Shown here: one piece after another, positions 1-5,580 of the stretch
Numbering within the stretch: the first letter of the stretch is position 1
Layout of the letters: each line of letters starts with the position of its first letter
Origin: an uncultured Myxococcales bacterium
GTDB taxonomy: Bacteria; Myxococcota_A; Bradymonadia; UBA7976; UBA1532
DNA length: 5,580 bases
NCBI GenBank assembly: GCA_937896275.1
Contig: CALBMW010001129.1
Coordinates: 1-5,580, forward strand
Direction: 5' to 3'
Translations under genes and position numbers: made by a program
Notes under the pieces: model-generated
The model's database searches: none
What the model saw: the letters and a program-made list of their open reading frames with translations, nothing else
Told to the model about the DNA's origin: nothing

Positions 1-11
1 GCCTGCCTGCG

Positions 12-248
12 ATGGCCCGACCGCACGCCGCCCTGTTGGCGCCCGCGATCGCCAGCCTGCTGGGCCTCTTCCGCGATCGTCGGTGGGGCTACACCGGCTG
101 CGTCCTGACGTCTGCCCTCGTGGCCGCGGATCTGGCGTTCCAGGCCCGCGTCACCGAGCAGACCCCCCCGCTCGTGGGCGCGCTCCTCGGCGGCCTGACC
201 TTCGCGATCCTGCTGCACCCGCGGCTGCGCCGGCGCTACGAACGTTAG
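12..248 (+). CDS. Membrane protein, probably the C-terminal part of a longer gene
   Basis: The frame encodes 78 residues from the ATG at 12 to a TAG at 246-248. It is alternately hydrophobic and basic: a hydrophobic stretch near residues 6-19, an Arg-rich turn (RDRRW), a second apolar stretch near 30-43, and a third near 53-67, followed by an Arg-rich tail (RLRRRYER). This fits two or three membrane segments with positive loops on the cytoplasmic side. The frame is also open upstream of the ATG to the window edge, and the 11 visible bases hold no ribosome binding site. The gene may therefore start outside the window, leaving only its tail here. I do not recognise the family. It is convergent with the decarboxylase gene, 56 bp away. 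An independent small membrane protein remains possible. Confidence 0.45.
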   Translation: MARPHAALLAPAIASLLGLFRDRRWGYTGCVLTSALVAADLAFQARVTEQTPPLVGALLGGLTFAILLHPRLRRRYER

Positions 249-304
249 ACGCTCTTCCGGGCGGTCGGATCGCGCCCGCGCCCTACGATCTCGCCGGGCG
301 GCGT

Positions 305-1264
305 TCAGCGCTTCAGCGGCAGCTCGATCGGGGCGCGCGGGCCCTCGACGGGTCGATAGAGGTGTTGGAAGCCGACGTGGAAACCGGTGACCTGCTCGAC
401 GACGTGGTCTCGCACCCGGTAGCCGGGCACGGCCGCCGCGGCGAGGGCCTCGGGGCTGAACGTGAACAGATCGAAGGAGCGTGGGCGGAAGATGGCGATG
501 ACCCGCTCGACCAACGGCACGAGATCGCCGGCGACCACGTGGTTCGTCTCGAAGCTGACATAGGAGCCGACCTGCTCCGGCGTGACGTGGATGGTGTAGT
601 AGCGGTCGTCGCGCACGGCGTTGAGCGAGTAGCCCGCCGGCTCGAACACGAACTCGTCGATGGCGTAGCCCGGCAGGAGCGCGCCGACCCCCGTCCGCGC
701 CGCGAGGCCGAGGGCCTGCTCCGGTGACCCGACGCTGCCGCCGGCGCAGAAGAGCTCGGCGGCCTGCTCATCGAGGCCGTGCATGAGGATCTCGACCGTG
801 TGGTCGTCGGCACGCGGCTGGAACGGCTTCACCGTGTGGAACAGCATGATCGAGTGGTCGTCGGCGTCGCCGAAGCGCACCGCGCGGCCCGGGATCAGCG
901 CGTTGAGCATTCTCGCGTCATCATGAAAGTCTGAGGACTGACTCCTCGGGAAATATTCGTTTTTTCTCTCGTAGATCAGTAGCTCGATTTGCTCGGCGGG
1001 CAGGAAGCTGATCATCTCTCGCGCGGCCTCGACCAGCGTCGTGGTGCCGCACGTGATCATCGTGACCCGGTCGTCGAAGACGAAGAGGCTCGACTCGCTC
1101 AGCAGGTAGGCGTCACAGCCCTCGGACGAACACACGGACAGGATGCGGGCCTGCGCGCGGGCGACCACGCGCTCCCAGACGGCGCGCCCCAACGCGCGCA
1201 GGGGACGCAGGCTTGGGGCGACGACGATCTCGACCTTCTTCTCGGGTCCCTCGAAGAACTGCAT
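305..1264 (-). CDS. speD: S-adenosylmethionine decarboxylase proenzyme, eukaryotic class (pyruvoyl enzyme)
   Basis: This enzyme decarboxylates S-adenosylmethionine to give the aminopropyl donor for spermidine synthesis in the cytoplasm. The 319-residue product matches the eukaryotic enzyme along its whole length, close to the roughly 330 residues of the human protein. It has FFEGPEK at residues 3-9 (Glu5 and Glu8 align with human Glu8 and Glu11). The self-processing site LSESS is at 55-59, so cleavage between Glu57 and Ser58 would create the pyruvoyl group. The catalytic Cys72 lies in ITCGTT, Ser213 in GYSLN, His226 in TIHVTPE, and YVSFETN is at 235-241. The short proteobacterial or archaeal SpeD proteins lack this two-fold architecture. 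I chose the ATG at 1262-1264 because a GGAGGAGG sequence sits three bases upstream and the protein then starts as eukaryotic homologues do. An ATG eight codons further upstream would add only an Arg-rich extension. The gene lies downstream of the PLP enzyme, 81 bp away on the same strand. Several putrescine-site residues are replaced. Confidence 0.95.
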   Translation of the reverse strand: MQFFEGPEKKVEIVVAPSLRPLRALGRAVWERVVARAQARILSVCSSEGCDAYLLSESSLFVFDDRVTMITCGTTTLVEAAREMISFLPAEQIELLIYERKNEYFPRSQSSDFHDDARMLNALIPGRAVRFGDADDHSIMLFHTVKPFQPRADDHTVEILMHGLDEQAAELFCAGGSVGSPEQALGLAARTGVGALLPGYAIDEFVFEPAGYSLNAVRDDRYYTIHVTPEQVGSYVSFETNHVVAGDLVPLVERVIAIFRPRSFDLFTFSPEALAAAAVPGYRVRDHVVEQVTGFHVGFQHLYRPVEGPRAPIELPLKR

Positions 1265-1267
1265 GTG

Positions 1268-1275
1268 CCTCCTCC
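1268..1275 (-). promoter_or_regulatory. Ribosome binding site of the S-adenosylmethionine decarboxylase gene
   Basis: On the minus strand GGAGGAGG ends three bases before the ATG at 1264. Its GGAGGA portion gives a five-base spacing. It is the only strong Shine-Dalgarno sequence near any start in this window. It selects the ATG at 1262-1264 over the in-frame ATG at 1286-1288, which would place the ribosome binding site inside the coding sequence. Confidence 0.8.
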
Positions 1276-1345
1276 GGCTGCGGCGCACAGCCCCGCTTTT
1301 AGGGCACGCGGCGGTCGCGCGAAAGGGCGAAGGGGCGAACGTGGA

Positions 1346-2545
1346 TCACAGGAAACACCACCCGCGTCCACGATAGGTCGGCTCGACACCCTCCACGGCG
1401 CCCCCCCGCAGCAGGACGTAGCGCGCGAAGCGCTCCGCCAGCTCGCCGGCCTTGGCGTGCCGAAAGATGACGGGGTCACCGACCGCCAGCGGCTGGCCGC
1501 CCGCCCGAAGGCGCAGCGGGGTCTGCACCTCCCCCGCCCCCTCCATGGGCACATAGCGCAGCCCCGGCGGGGCGTAGGGGATGGGCACCCGGTCCCAGCC
1601 CGGCTCCCCCGACGCGACGTAGCCACCGCCCGCGCAGGTGACGTAGCCGGGGTCGGAGGCGCGGCAGACCTCGAGCGCGAAGAACGCTGCCGGCTCCAGC
1701 CCCAGATCCGCGTAGTAGTCGAACAGGTGGGGACACAGGAAGCCGGAGCCGGCGGTCACCTCGGTCACCACCTCCTCCCGCGTGGTGTGGTGCACGCTGC
1801 CGGTGCCGCCCCCGTTCACGCGATCCAGGCGAACGCCGTCTGCGCGCAGGGCGGCCACCACCTCACCCCGCAGCCGCGCCACCGCGGGCATCGCGCGACG
1901 CTTCAGCGCACGGCGGACCGGATTCATCCTCGGCGAGAAGGGGTTTCGGTCGGGCAGCCCCGCGATATGCGCCTCGTAGGCCATCAGCCCCGCCACGTGG
2001 GCACCCGGGACGCGCGCGACGAGCCGCGCCAGCGCTATGCAATCTGTGGCGCTGCGGAGCGGGCTCCGGCGGACGCCGAGGTGCGCGCGCCCGCCGAGGG
2101 GGCGGTAGGAGACGTCGAGCTCGAGGACCGCGGCCAAGCTGACCCCGGCGCGTCGCCCGGCCGCGCCGAGCGCCTCGACGTGGGCCGCGCAGTCGACGAC
2201 CACCGACACCGTCCGGCCGCTCGCGGCCAGACCCGCCAGGCCGTCGAGGGCGATCGCCTGGACCGTCGGGTAGGCCACCAGCAGGTCGTCGAAGCCCTCG
2301 CCCGCCAGCGCCACGGCCTCGTCGACGCAATAGCACATCAGGCCTTGGAAGCTCGGCCCGCCGCGCGCGAGGATGCGCCGCAGCAGGCCGACGTGCCGAA
2401 CGGACTTGCTGGCGATTCGCAGCGTCTTGCCGCCCGTCAGGCGGTCTTTGAGGCGGTCGACGTTCCGATCGAGCGCGTCGAGATCGACGAGCGCGGCCGG
2501 GAGGCGCTCGCCCTGGAGCGCGACGCAGAAGTCGGTCCAATCCAT
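1346..2545 (-). CDS. PLP-dependent amino acid deaminase/aldolase-like enzyme, alanine racemase fold
   Basis: The 399-residue protein begins with the alanine-racemase-type PLP barrel: LPAALVDLDALDRN at residues 15-28, then RIASKSVRH at 43-51, where Lys47 is the expected Schiff-base lysine. Glycine-rich phosphate-binding sequence NGGGTGS follows in the middle, and the C-terminal part has FRHAKAGELAERF at 361-373 and ends in TYRGRGWCFL. From memory, these blocks fit the amino acid deaminase/aldolase proteins related to D-threonine aldolase and eukaryotic-type D-serine dehydratase. They do not fit ornithine/arginine decarboxylases of the same fold. The substrate cannot be read from sequence; D-amino acids or beta-hydroxy amino acids are likely. 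The start is uncertain. The frame is open from a TTG at 2581, with ATGs at 2554 and 2545, none with a Shine-Dalgarno sequence. I chose 2545 because family members begin at about this distance from the LPAALVDLD block. It precedes the decarboxylase gene and could be co-transcribed with it. Confidence 0.85.
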   Translation of the reverse strand: MDWTDFCVALQGERLPAALVDLDALDRNVDRLKDRLTGGKTLRIASKSVRHVGLLRRILARGGPSFQGLMCYCVDEAVALAGEGFDDLLVAYPTVQAIALDGLAGLAASGRTVSVVVDCAAHVEALGAAGRRAGVSLAAVLELDVSYRPLGGRAHLGVRRSPLRSATDCIALARLVARVPGAHVAGLMAYEAHIAGLPDRNPFSPRMNPVRRALKRRAMPAVARLRGEVVAALRADGVRLDRVNGGGTGSVHHTTREEVVTEVTAGSGFLCPHLFDYYADLGLEPAAFFALEVCRASDPGYVTCAGGGYVASGEPGWDRVPIPYAPPGLRYVPMEGAGEVQTPLRLRAGGQPLAVGDPVIFRHAKAGELAERFARYVLLRGGAVEGVEPTYRGRGWCFL

Positions 2546-2634
2546 GGCCGGCATGGTGGAGCCAGACCGCGCCTCGGTCAATGGAGAGCGCGGTGCGCTG
2601 GTGTCGCGTCCCGCGCGCGGCGTACGCTTGGGAG

Positions 2635-2697
2635 GTGTCCACCGTCCTGCATCGCTTGCTCCTGGGACTTGCGGCTGCCGCCGTGCTGGCCGCGTGC
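2635..2697 (+). other. Lipoprotein signal peptide with lipobox (Cys21 lipidated)
   Basis: The sequence begins MSTVLHR, continues with an apolar core rich in Leu and Ala, and ends in VLAAC, a standard signal peptidase II site. Cys21 (codon TGC 2695-2697) becomes the lipidated N-terminus. The next residues are Asp22 and Glu23. In E. coli an Asp at +2 favours retention in the inner membrane, but sorting rules differ between phyla, so the final membrane is not settled. Confidence 0.85.
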
Positions 2698-5580
2698 GAC
2701 GAGAGCGCGTCGCCGACGGCCTCGACCGACGCGACCGGCGCAGCCGACACCTCGCCTGCCGCGGATCGAGGCCTCCCTGATGGAGGCCCGATGGGTGACC
2801 CGGACGCCGCGCCCGATCTCGCCCCTCCGCCTCCGCCTCCGCCTCCGCCCCCGCCCCCGGTCGACCTGAGCTGCGAGGCCCTGTGCGGGCGCTTCGCCCA
2901 GTGTGATCGCCTCGACGAGGTCTTCGGCGACGCTCAACGATGCCTGGCCTGGTGTGCCTCCGCGCCCGAGGGCCCGGATCGTGAGGCGTGGGTCGGCTGC
3001 GTGATCTCGGAGGCCTGCGGCCTGATCCAGCTCTGTCGACCTCCGCTGCCCGCGCCGCCGGACTGTGCCACCCTCTGCGCGCGCGCCGCGGTGTGCGGCA
3101 TCGCCCTGCCCTTCGCCGACTGTGCGGCCGATTGCGCCGCGCTCGCCGCGCGCCCCGCGCTGGCCGAGTGCGCCAGGCCGCTGCAGATCGAGTGTGATCC
3201 CGCGGCCTTCGAGGCCTGCGTCGATGCCACGGTCTTCACCGACTGTCATGCCTTGTGTGCCGCGCTCACGGCGTGCGGCGGCGCCCCGGCGGACTGCGCC
3301 TCGTCCTGCCGCGCCGCTCCATCGGATCCCGACCCGCTCGCCCGCCGACGGAGCGCTGAGCGCATGACCTGCGTCCGGCGAGCCCGCGGCGTCTGCGAGG
3401 ACGTGACCGCTTGCACAGAGCCGCTCTCCGCGGCCACGCCGCTCGATCACCCCCACTTCTGCGCCGCTTGGGCGGCTTGCGGCTACCGGACGCTGGCCGG
3501 GTGCGACGACGTCTACGACGAGGCGCTCACCGAGGCGCCACCGGCCGTCGCGTCGTGCGTGGCCAGCTCCCTGTTTCCCGACTGCCCCAGGGACCCCTTC
3601 GCGGTCATCGCAGCGTGCGCCGACGTCCGCGAGCCACCCGCCGCGCTGGACTGCGGGCGCCTGTGCGAGGCGCGGGCGCTGTGTGGATCCCTGCCCGCGG
3701 GGATCGACCGGCCCACCTGCCGGGAGGTCTGCCAGCGCGCCCTCGACGCGGGCGGCGATCGTTCGACCCGCACCGCCGGTCAGGTCGGCTGCGCGGCCGC
3801 CGACCGTTGCCCGGCGCTCTTGGAGTGCCTGGCGGCGCGCGACGTCGGCGCGCAGTGCGACGCCCACTGCGCCCAGCTCGTCGCGTGCGGCGCCGACGCG
3901 GACACCTGCCGCGGTGACTGTCGCGCCGACTTCGACCGCCTCCGGCACGAGGCCGAGCGCGACTGCGTGGCCCACGCCATCGCCTGCCCCGACCGCCTGG
4001 CCTGCGTCGCCCCGGCGCCGGCCCTGTGCGCGACCGACTGCGCCACGCGCCGCGCCTGCCACCTCGCGACGCCCGAATGCGAAGCGGCCTGCGACGACGC
4101 GTTCCTCCTGGATGCCGTGGCTGCGCGAAGAACGGCGGTCTGCGTCGCCTCGGCGCCCGCGTGCGACGCGGGCGCCCACAGCGTCGCGGCCTGCGTGCGC
4201 GACTCCTCGGTGGGCGGGCGCGCGTGCGACGGGTTCTGCCGCGGGCTCACCGTGTGCCGAGGCGCACCGGAGGGGTTCGCCAACTGCCTCGGCGCCTGCG
4301 CGGCCGACTTTCCCCGCGGTGGCGCCGATCGCTTCGCCGAGGCCCGCCGATGCATCGAGGCGGCCGGCGCCGCAGCCTCGTGCCCGGATCTCGCCGCCTG
4401 CCTCTCGGTGACGCCCGCCGGCGCGTGCGTGCGGTGGTGCGAGACCCTCGAGCGCTGTGCCGTTGCGCCCGACGACTGCCTCGCGACCTGCACCCACGAT
4501 CCGGTGGCGCGCCTGGTGTCGGCGCGGCAGAGGCCCTGCGTCGATGTGGCGCGTGGAGACTGCGAGTCCTTCCGTCGATGTGCCGCGGCCGAGTCACTGC
4601 CCCTGGCCGCGAGCGCGGGCGCCGTCTGCGCGCTCTGGGACCGGTGCGTCTACGAGACGCCCTGCGCGCCCGCCATCGAAGACGCGGTGCGGCGAGGCGA
4701 CGAGCGCGCGCGGACCTGTGTCGAGGTCTCGCTCTTGGACTGCGCGGGCGACCCGGTCCGAGCGCTCGCCGACTGCGTCGATCACACGCCCGCCGATGTG
4801 CTCCCGCGCAACTGCTCGGCGCTGTGCGAGCTGGCCGCGCGCTGCGACGCTCGGGACGCACGGGCCTGCGTCGAGGACTGCGCGAGCGCCTTGAGCGGCA
4901 CCGACGGTGAGCGCCGCGCGATGCTGGACGGCCTCGCGTGCCGCGGCGCCCAGACGTGCCCATCGCTGCTGTCCTGCCTCTCGGGGGCCACGCCGGCGGC
5001 CAGCTGTGCTCGACGCTGCGCCCGCGGTGTGGCCTGCGGGGTCGAGCGCGACGGCGAGCGATGCGAGGCGGAGTGCGTGGGCCGCTTCGGTCGAGAGCGT
5101 GAGGCCCAGTGGGGCGCCTGCGTCGACGCCGCCGAAGACTGCGCCGCCGTGGCCGCGTGCGCACCCACTCAGGCGCCGCCCTGCGATCGCGCGTGCGGCG
5201 ACCGGTGCGAGGATGGGGCAGCGTGCGCGGATCGTTGCGACGACCTCGCGTTGGCCGATCCGCGCGCCGGCCTGCTTCGCGTGACGTGCGGTCGCCTGAC
5301 CGGATGCGCCGACGACGCCGCCTGCACCACCGGCTCCGCCGGGGCCCGCCCAGGGGCCGCTTGCCTGGCCTTCTGCCGCGCCCGAGACACCTGCGCGGGC
5401 CGCGACGCCTCGGCCTGTGAGGCGGCCTGCGTGGCCGGCTTCGGCGACGACGACGCGCTCGACGCTTGGCAGGCCGCGGCCTGCCTGGAGCGCGCCGGCT
5501 ACTACGCGGGCTGCGCGATGCTGGTCGCGTGCCTTGCGCCGCTCGACGCGGTGGCCGCCTGCGACGCGCACTGCGCCACG
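2635..5580 (+). CDS. Giant cysteine-rich tandem-repeat lipoprotein (3' end outside window)
   Basis: One frame runs without a stop from GTG 2635 to the window end: 982 codons, 111 of them cysteine. Residues 1-21 are a lipoprotein signal (basic start, apolar core, LAAC lipobox with Cys21). Residues 22-63 form a low-complexity Ala/Asp/Thr/Pro linker, and 64-75 are twelve prolines. From Cys80, repeats of about 64 residues start at residues 80, 144, 204, 276, 340, 408, 465, 531, 598, 665, 727, 791, 850, 910 and 976; the last is cut off. Units 4 and 10 are listed from their first retained cysteine. No transmembrane segment follows the signal. The protein should be exported, lipidated and heavily disulfide-bonded. 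The start is uncertain: GTG 2593 (GGAG six bases upstream) and ATG 2581 lie in the same frame and would lengthen the signal peptide, while GTG 2635 gives the most ordinary signal but has its GGGAG abutting the start. I recognise no named family; the pattern resembles uncharacterised cysteine-rich lipoproteins of Myxococcota. Function unknown. Confidence 0.93.
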   Translation, partial: MSTVLHRLLLGLAAAAVLAACDESASPTASTDATGAADTSPAADRGLPDGGPMGDPDAAPDLAPPPPPPPPPPPPVDLSCEALCGRFAQCDRLDEVFGDAQRCLAWCASAPEGPDREAWVGCVISEACGLIQLCRPPLPAPPDCATLCARAAVCGIALPFADCAADCAALAARPALAECARPLQIECDPAAFEACVDATVFTDCHALCAALTACGGAPADCASSCRAAPSDPDPLARRRSAERMTCVRRARGVCEDVTACTEPLSAATPLDHPHFCAAWAACGYRTLAGCDDVYDEALTEAPPAVASCVASSLFPDCPRDPFAVIAACADVREPPAALDCGRLCEARALCGSLPAGIDRPTCREVCQRALDAGGDRSTRTAGQVGCAAADRCPALLECLAARDVGAQCDAHCAQLVACGADADTCRGDCRADFDRLRHEAERDCVAHAIACPDRLACVAPAPALCATDCATRRACHLATPECEAACDDAFLLDAVAARRTAVCVASAPACDAGAHSVAACVRDSSVGGRACDGFCRGLTVCRGAPEGFANCLGACAADFPRGGADRFAEARRCIEAAGAAASCPDLAACLSVTPAGACVRWCETLERCAVAPDDCLATCTHDPVARLVSARQRPCVDVARGDCESFRRCAAAESLPLAASAGAVCALWDRCVYETPCAPAIEDAVRRGDERARTCVEVSLLDCAGDPVRALADCVDHTPADVLPRNCSALCELAARCDARDARACVEDCASALSGTDGERRAMLDGLACRGAQTCPSLLSCLSGATPAASCARRCARGVACGVERDGERCEAECVGRFGREREAQWGACVDAAEDCAAVAACAPTQAPPCDRACGDRCEDGAACADRCDDLALADPRAGLLRVTCGRLTGCADDAACTTGSAGARPGAACLAFCRARDTCAGRDASACEAACVAGFGDDDALDAWQAAACLERAGYYAGCAMLVACLAPLDAVAACDAHCAT
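2824..2859 (+). repeat. Hexanucleotide repeat encoding twelve consecutive prolines
   Basis: Four copies of CCTCCG are followed by two of CCCCCG, all in frame, giving Pro64 to Pro75. The tract separates the disordered linker after the lipidated cysteine from the first cysteine-rich unit, so it acts as a stiff spacer. A six-base unit can gain or lose copies without shifting the frame, changing only the spacer length. Confidence 0.9.
3448..4614 (+). repeat. First full six-unit superblock (units 4-9)
   Basis: Residues 272-660. Unit 4 opens the block and lacks C1 and C5. It is followed by units with C5-C6 spacings of 19, 14, 16, 17 and 15. Units 4 to 8 have individual counterparts in the next block, about 379-389 residues further on. 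Unit 9 instead pairs with unit 3, 394 residues before it. Units 1-3 look like the second half of an earlier block. Confidence 0.7.
4615..5580 (+). repeat. Second six-unit superblock (units 10-15, cut by the window end)
   Basis: Residues 661 onward. Unit 10 again lacks C1 and C5 and again has C4-x17-C6 and C7-x10-C8, as in unit 4. Units 11-14 repeat the C5-C6 spacings 19, 14, 16 and 17 of units 5-8. Only the first CX3C of unit 15 is inside the window. Confidence 0.7.

Larger units (their letters stand above)
2872..5580 (+). repeat. Tandem array of eight-cysteine protein repeats (14 complete, 15th cut off)
   Basis: Units are 57 to 72 residues long, average about 64. C1-x3-C2 and C4-x3-C5 are invariant wherever both cysteines exist. 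C2-x5-C3 holds in every complete unit except unit 13, where it is x3. C5 to C6 varies from 11 to 20 residues, C6 to C7 from 5 to 9, and C7 to C8 from 5 to 10. Twelve complete units carry eight cysteines; units 4 and 10 carry six. The i/i+4 spacing of the paired cysteines suits helices, and a short turn usually separates C3 from C4. Sequence outside the cysteines is Ala/Asp/Arg-rich and divergent, so the duplication is old and hard to see at DNA level. Confidence 0.92.

Noticed and set aside
258..278. Six-base GC stem (CGGGCG with CGCCCG, nine-base loop) between the convergent genes as a terminator
   Set aside because: The position is right, but the stem is short, has no T-tract on either side, and such matches are frequent at this GC content.
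83..727. A 214-codon plus-strand frame over the membrane protein and the decarboxylase 3' end
   Set aside because: It overlaps a better supported gene on each strand, has no motif and is Arg/Ala/Asp-rich, typical of a shadow frame.
2820..2860. G-quadruplex on the strand opposite the polyproline tract
   Set aside because: Only three runs of three or more Gs occur, and the third is far from the other two, so the canonical four-run pattern is not met.
989..2869. A 626-codon plus-strand frame antisense to the two minus-strand genes
   Set aside because: Its translation is Arg/Gly/Ala/Asp-rich without domains. It lies opposite two genes with clear family motifs and is what GC-rich third positions produce on the other strand.
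2578..4497. A 639-codon minus-strand frame antisense to the lipoprotein
   Set aside because: It is low complexity (Ala, Gly, Arg, Val), has no recognisable motif, and mirrors the TGC/GCC-rich codons of the repeat array. The plus frame has a signal peptide and regular cysteine spacing.
2872..5580. Assigning the repeats to a known short myxobacterial cysteine-rich repeat family or to metallothioneins
   Set aside because: Those known repeats are shorter, to my recollection. The cysteines here are in CX3C pairs with long helical spacers rather than the CxC/CxxC clusters of metallothioneins.

Overview
The window is very GC-rich. It holds four protein genes and no RNA gene, insertion sequence or CRISPR array. 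The GC content, a long cysteine-rich secreted lipoprotein with a polyproline spacer, and a eukaryotic-type S-adenosylmethionine decarboxylase together suggest a Myxococcota or Bradymonadota-like bacterium. That placement is inference from gene content.

Layout. 1-248 (+): the end of a small or truncated membrane protein. 305-1264 (-): S-adenosylmethionine decarboxylase of the eukaryotic class, with its self-cleavage site intact. 1346-2545 (-): a PLP enzyme of the alanine racemase-fold amino-acid deaminase/aldolase group, upstream of the decarboxylase in the same direction and 81 bp away, so the two may share a transcript. 2546-2634: a short divergent intergenic region. 2635 to the window end (+): one uninterrupted 982-codon frame that leaves the window without a stop. 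It encodes a lipoprotein signal, a disordered linker, twelve prolines in a row, and then 14 complete plus the start of a 15th cysteine-rich repeat. I count 111 cysteines in 982 residues.

The lipoprotein is the outstanding object here. Each unit of about 64 residues follows C1-x3-C2-x5-C3-x(5-12)-C4-x3-C5-x(11-20)-C6-x(5-9)-C7-x(5-10)-C8. Two cysteine pairs, C1/C2 and C4/C5, make a twin CX3C arrangement. Twelve of the 14 complete units have all eight cysteines. Units 4 and 10 have six, and both lack the same two, C1 and C5, which implies a C1-C5 disulfide. Units 4-8 match units 10-14 in their individual spacings, and units 3 and 9 also resemble each other. The array is therefore built from a six-unit superblock of about 385 residues. 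I know of no named family with this exact pattern and give no function. A lipid-anchored, disulfide-stapled helical rod on the cell envelope is the simplest structural guess.

The two minus-strand genes belong to small-molecule metabolism (polyamine synthesis, and possibly D- or beta-hydroxy amino acid turnover). They have no evident functional link to the lipoprotein beyond sharing the divergent intergenic region.
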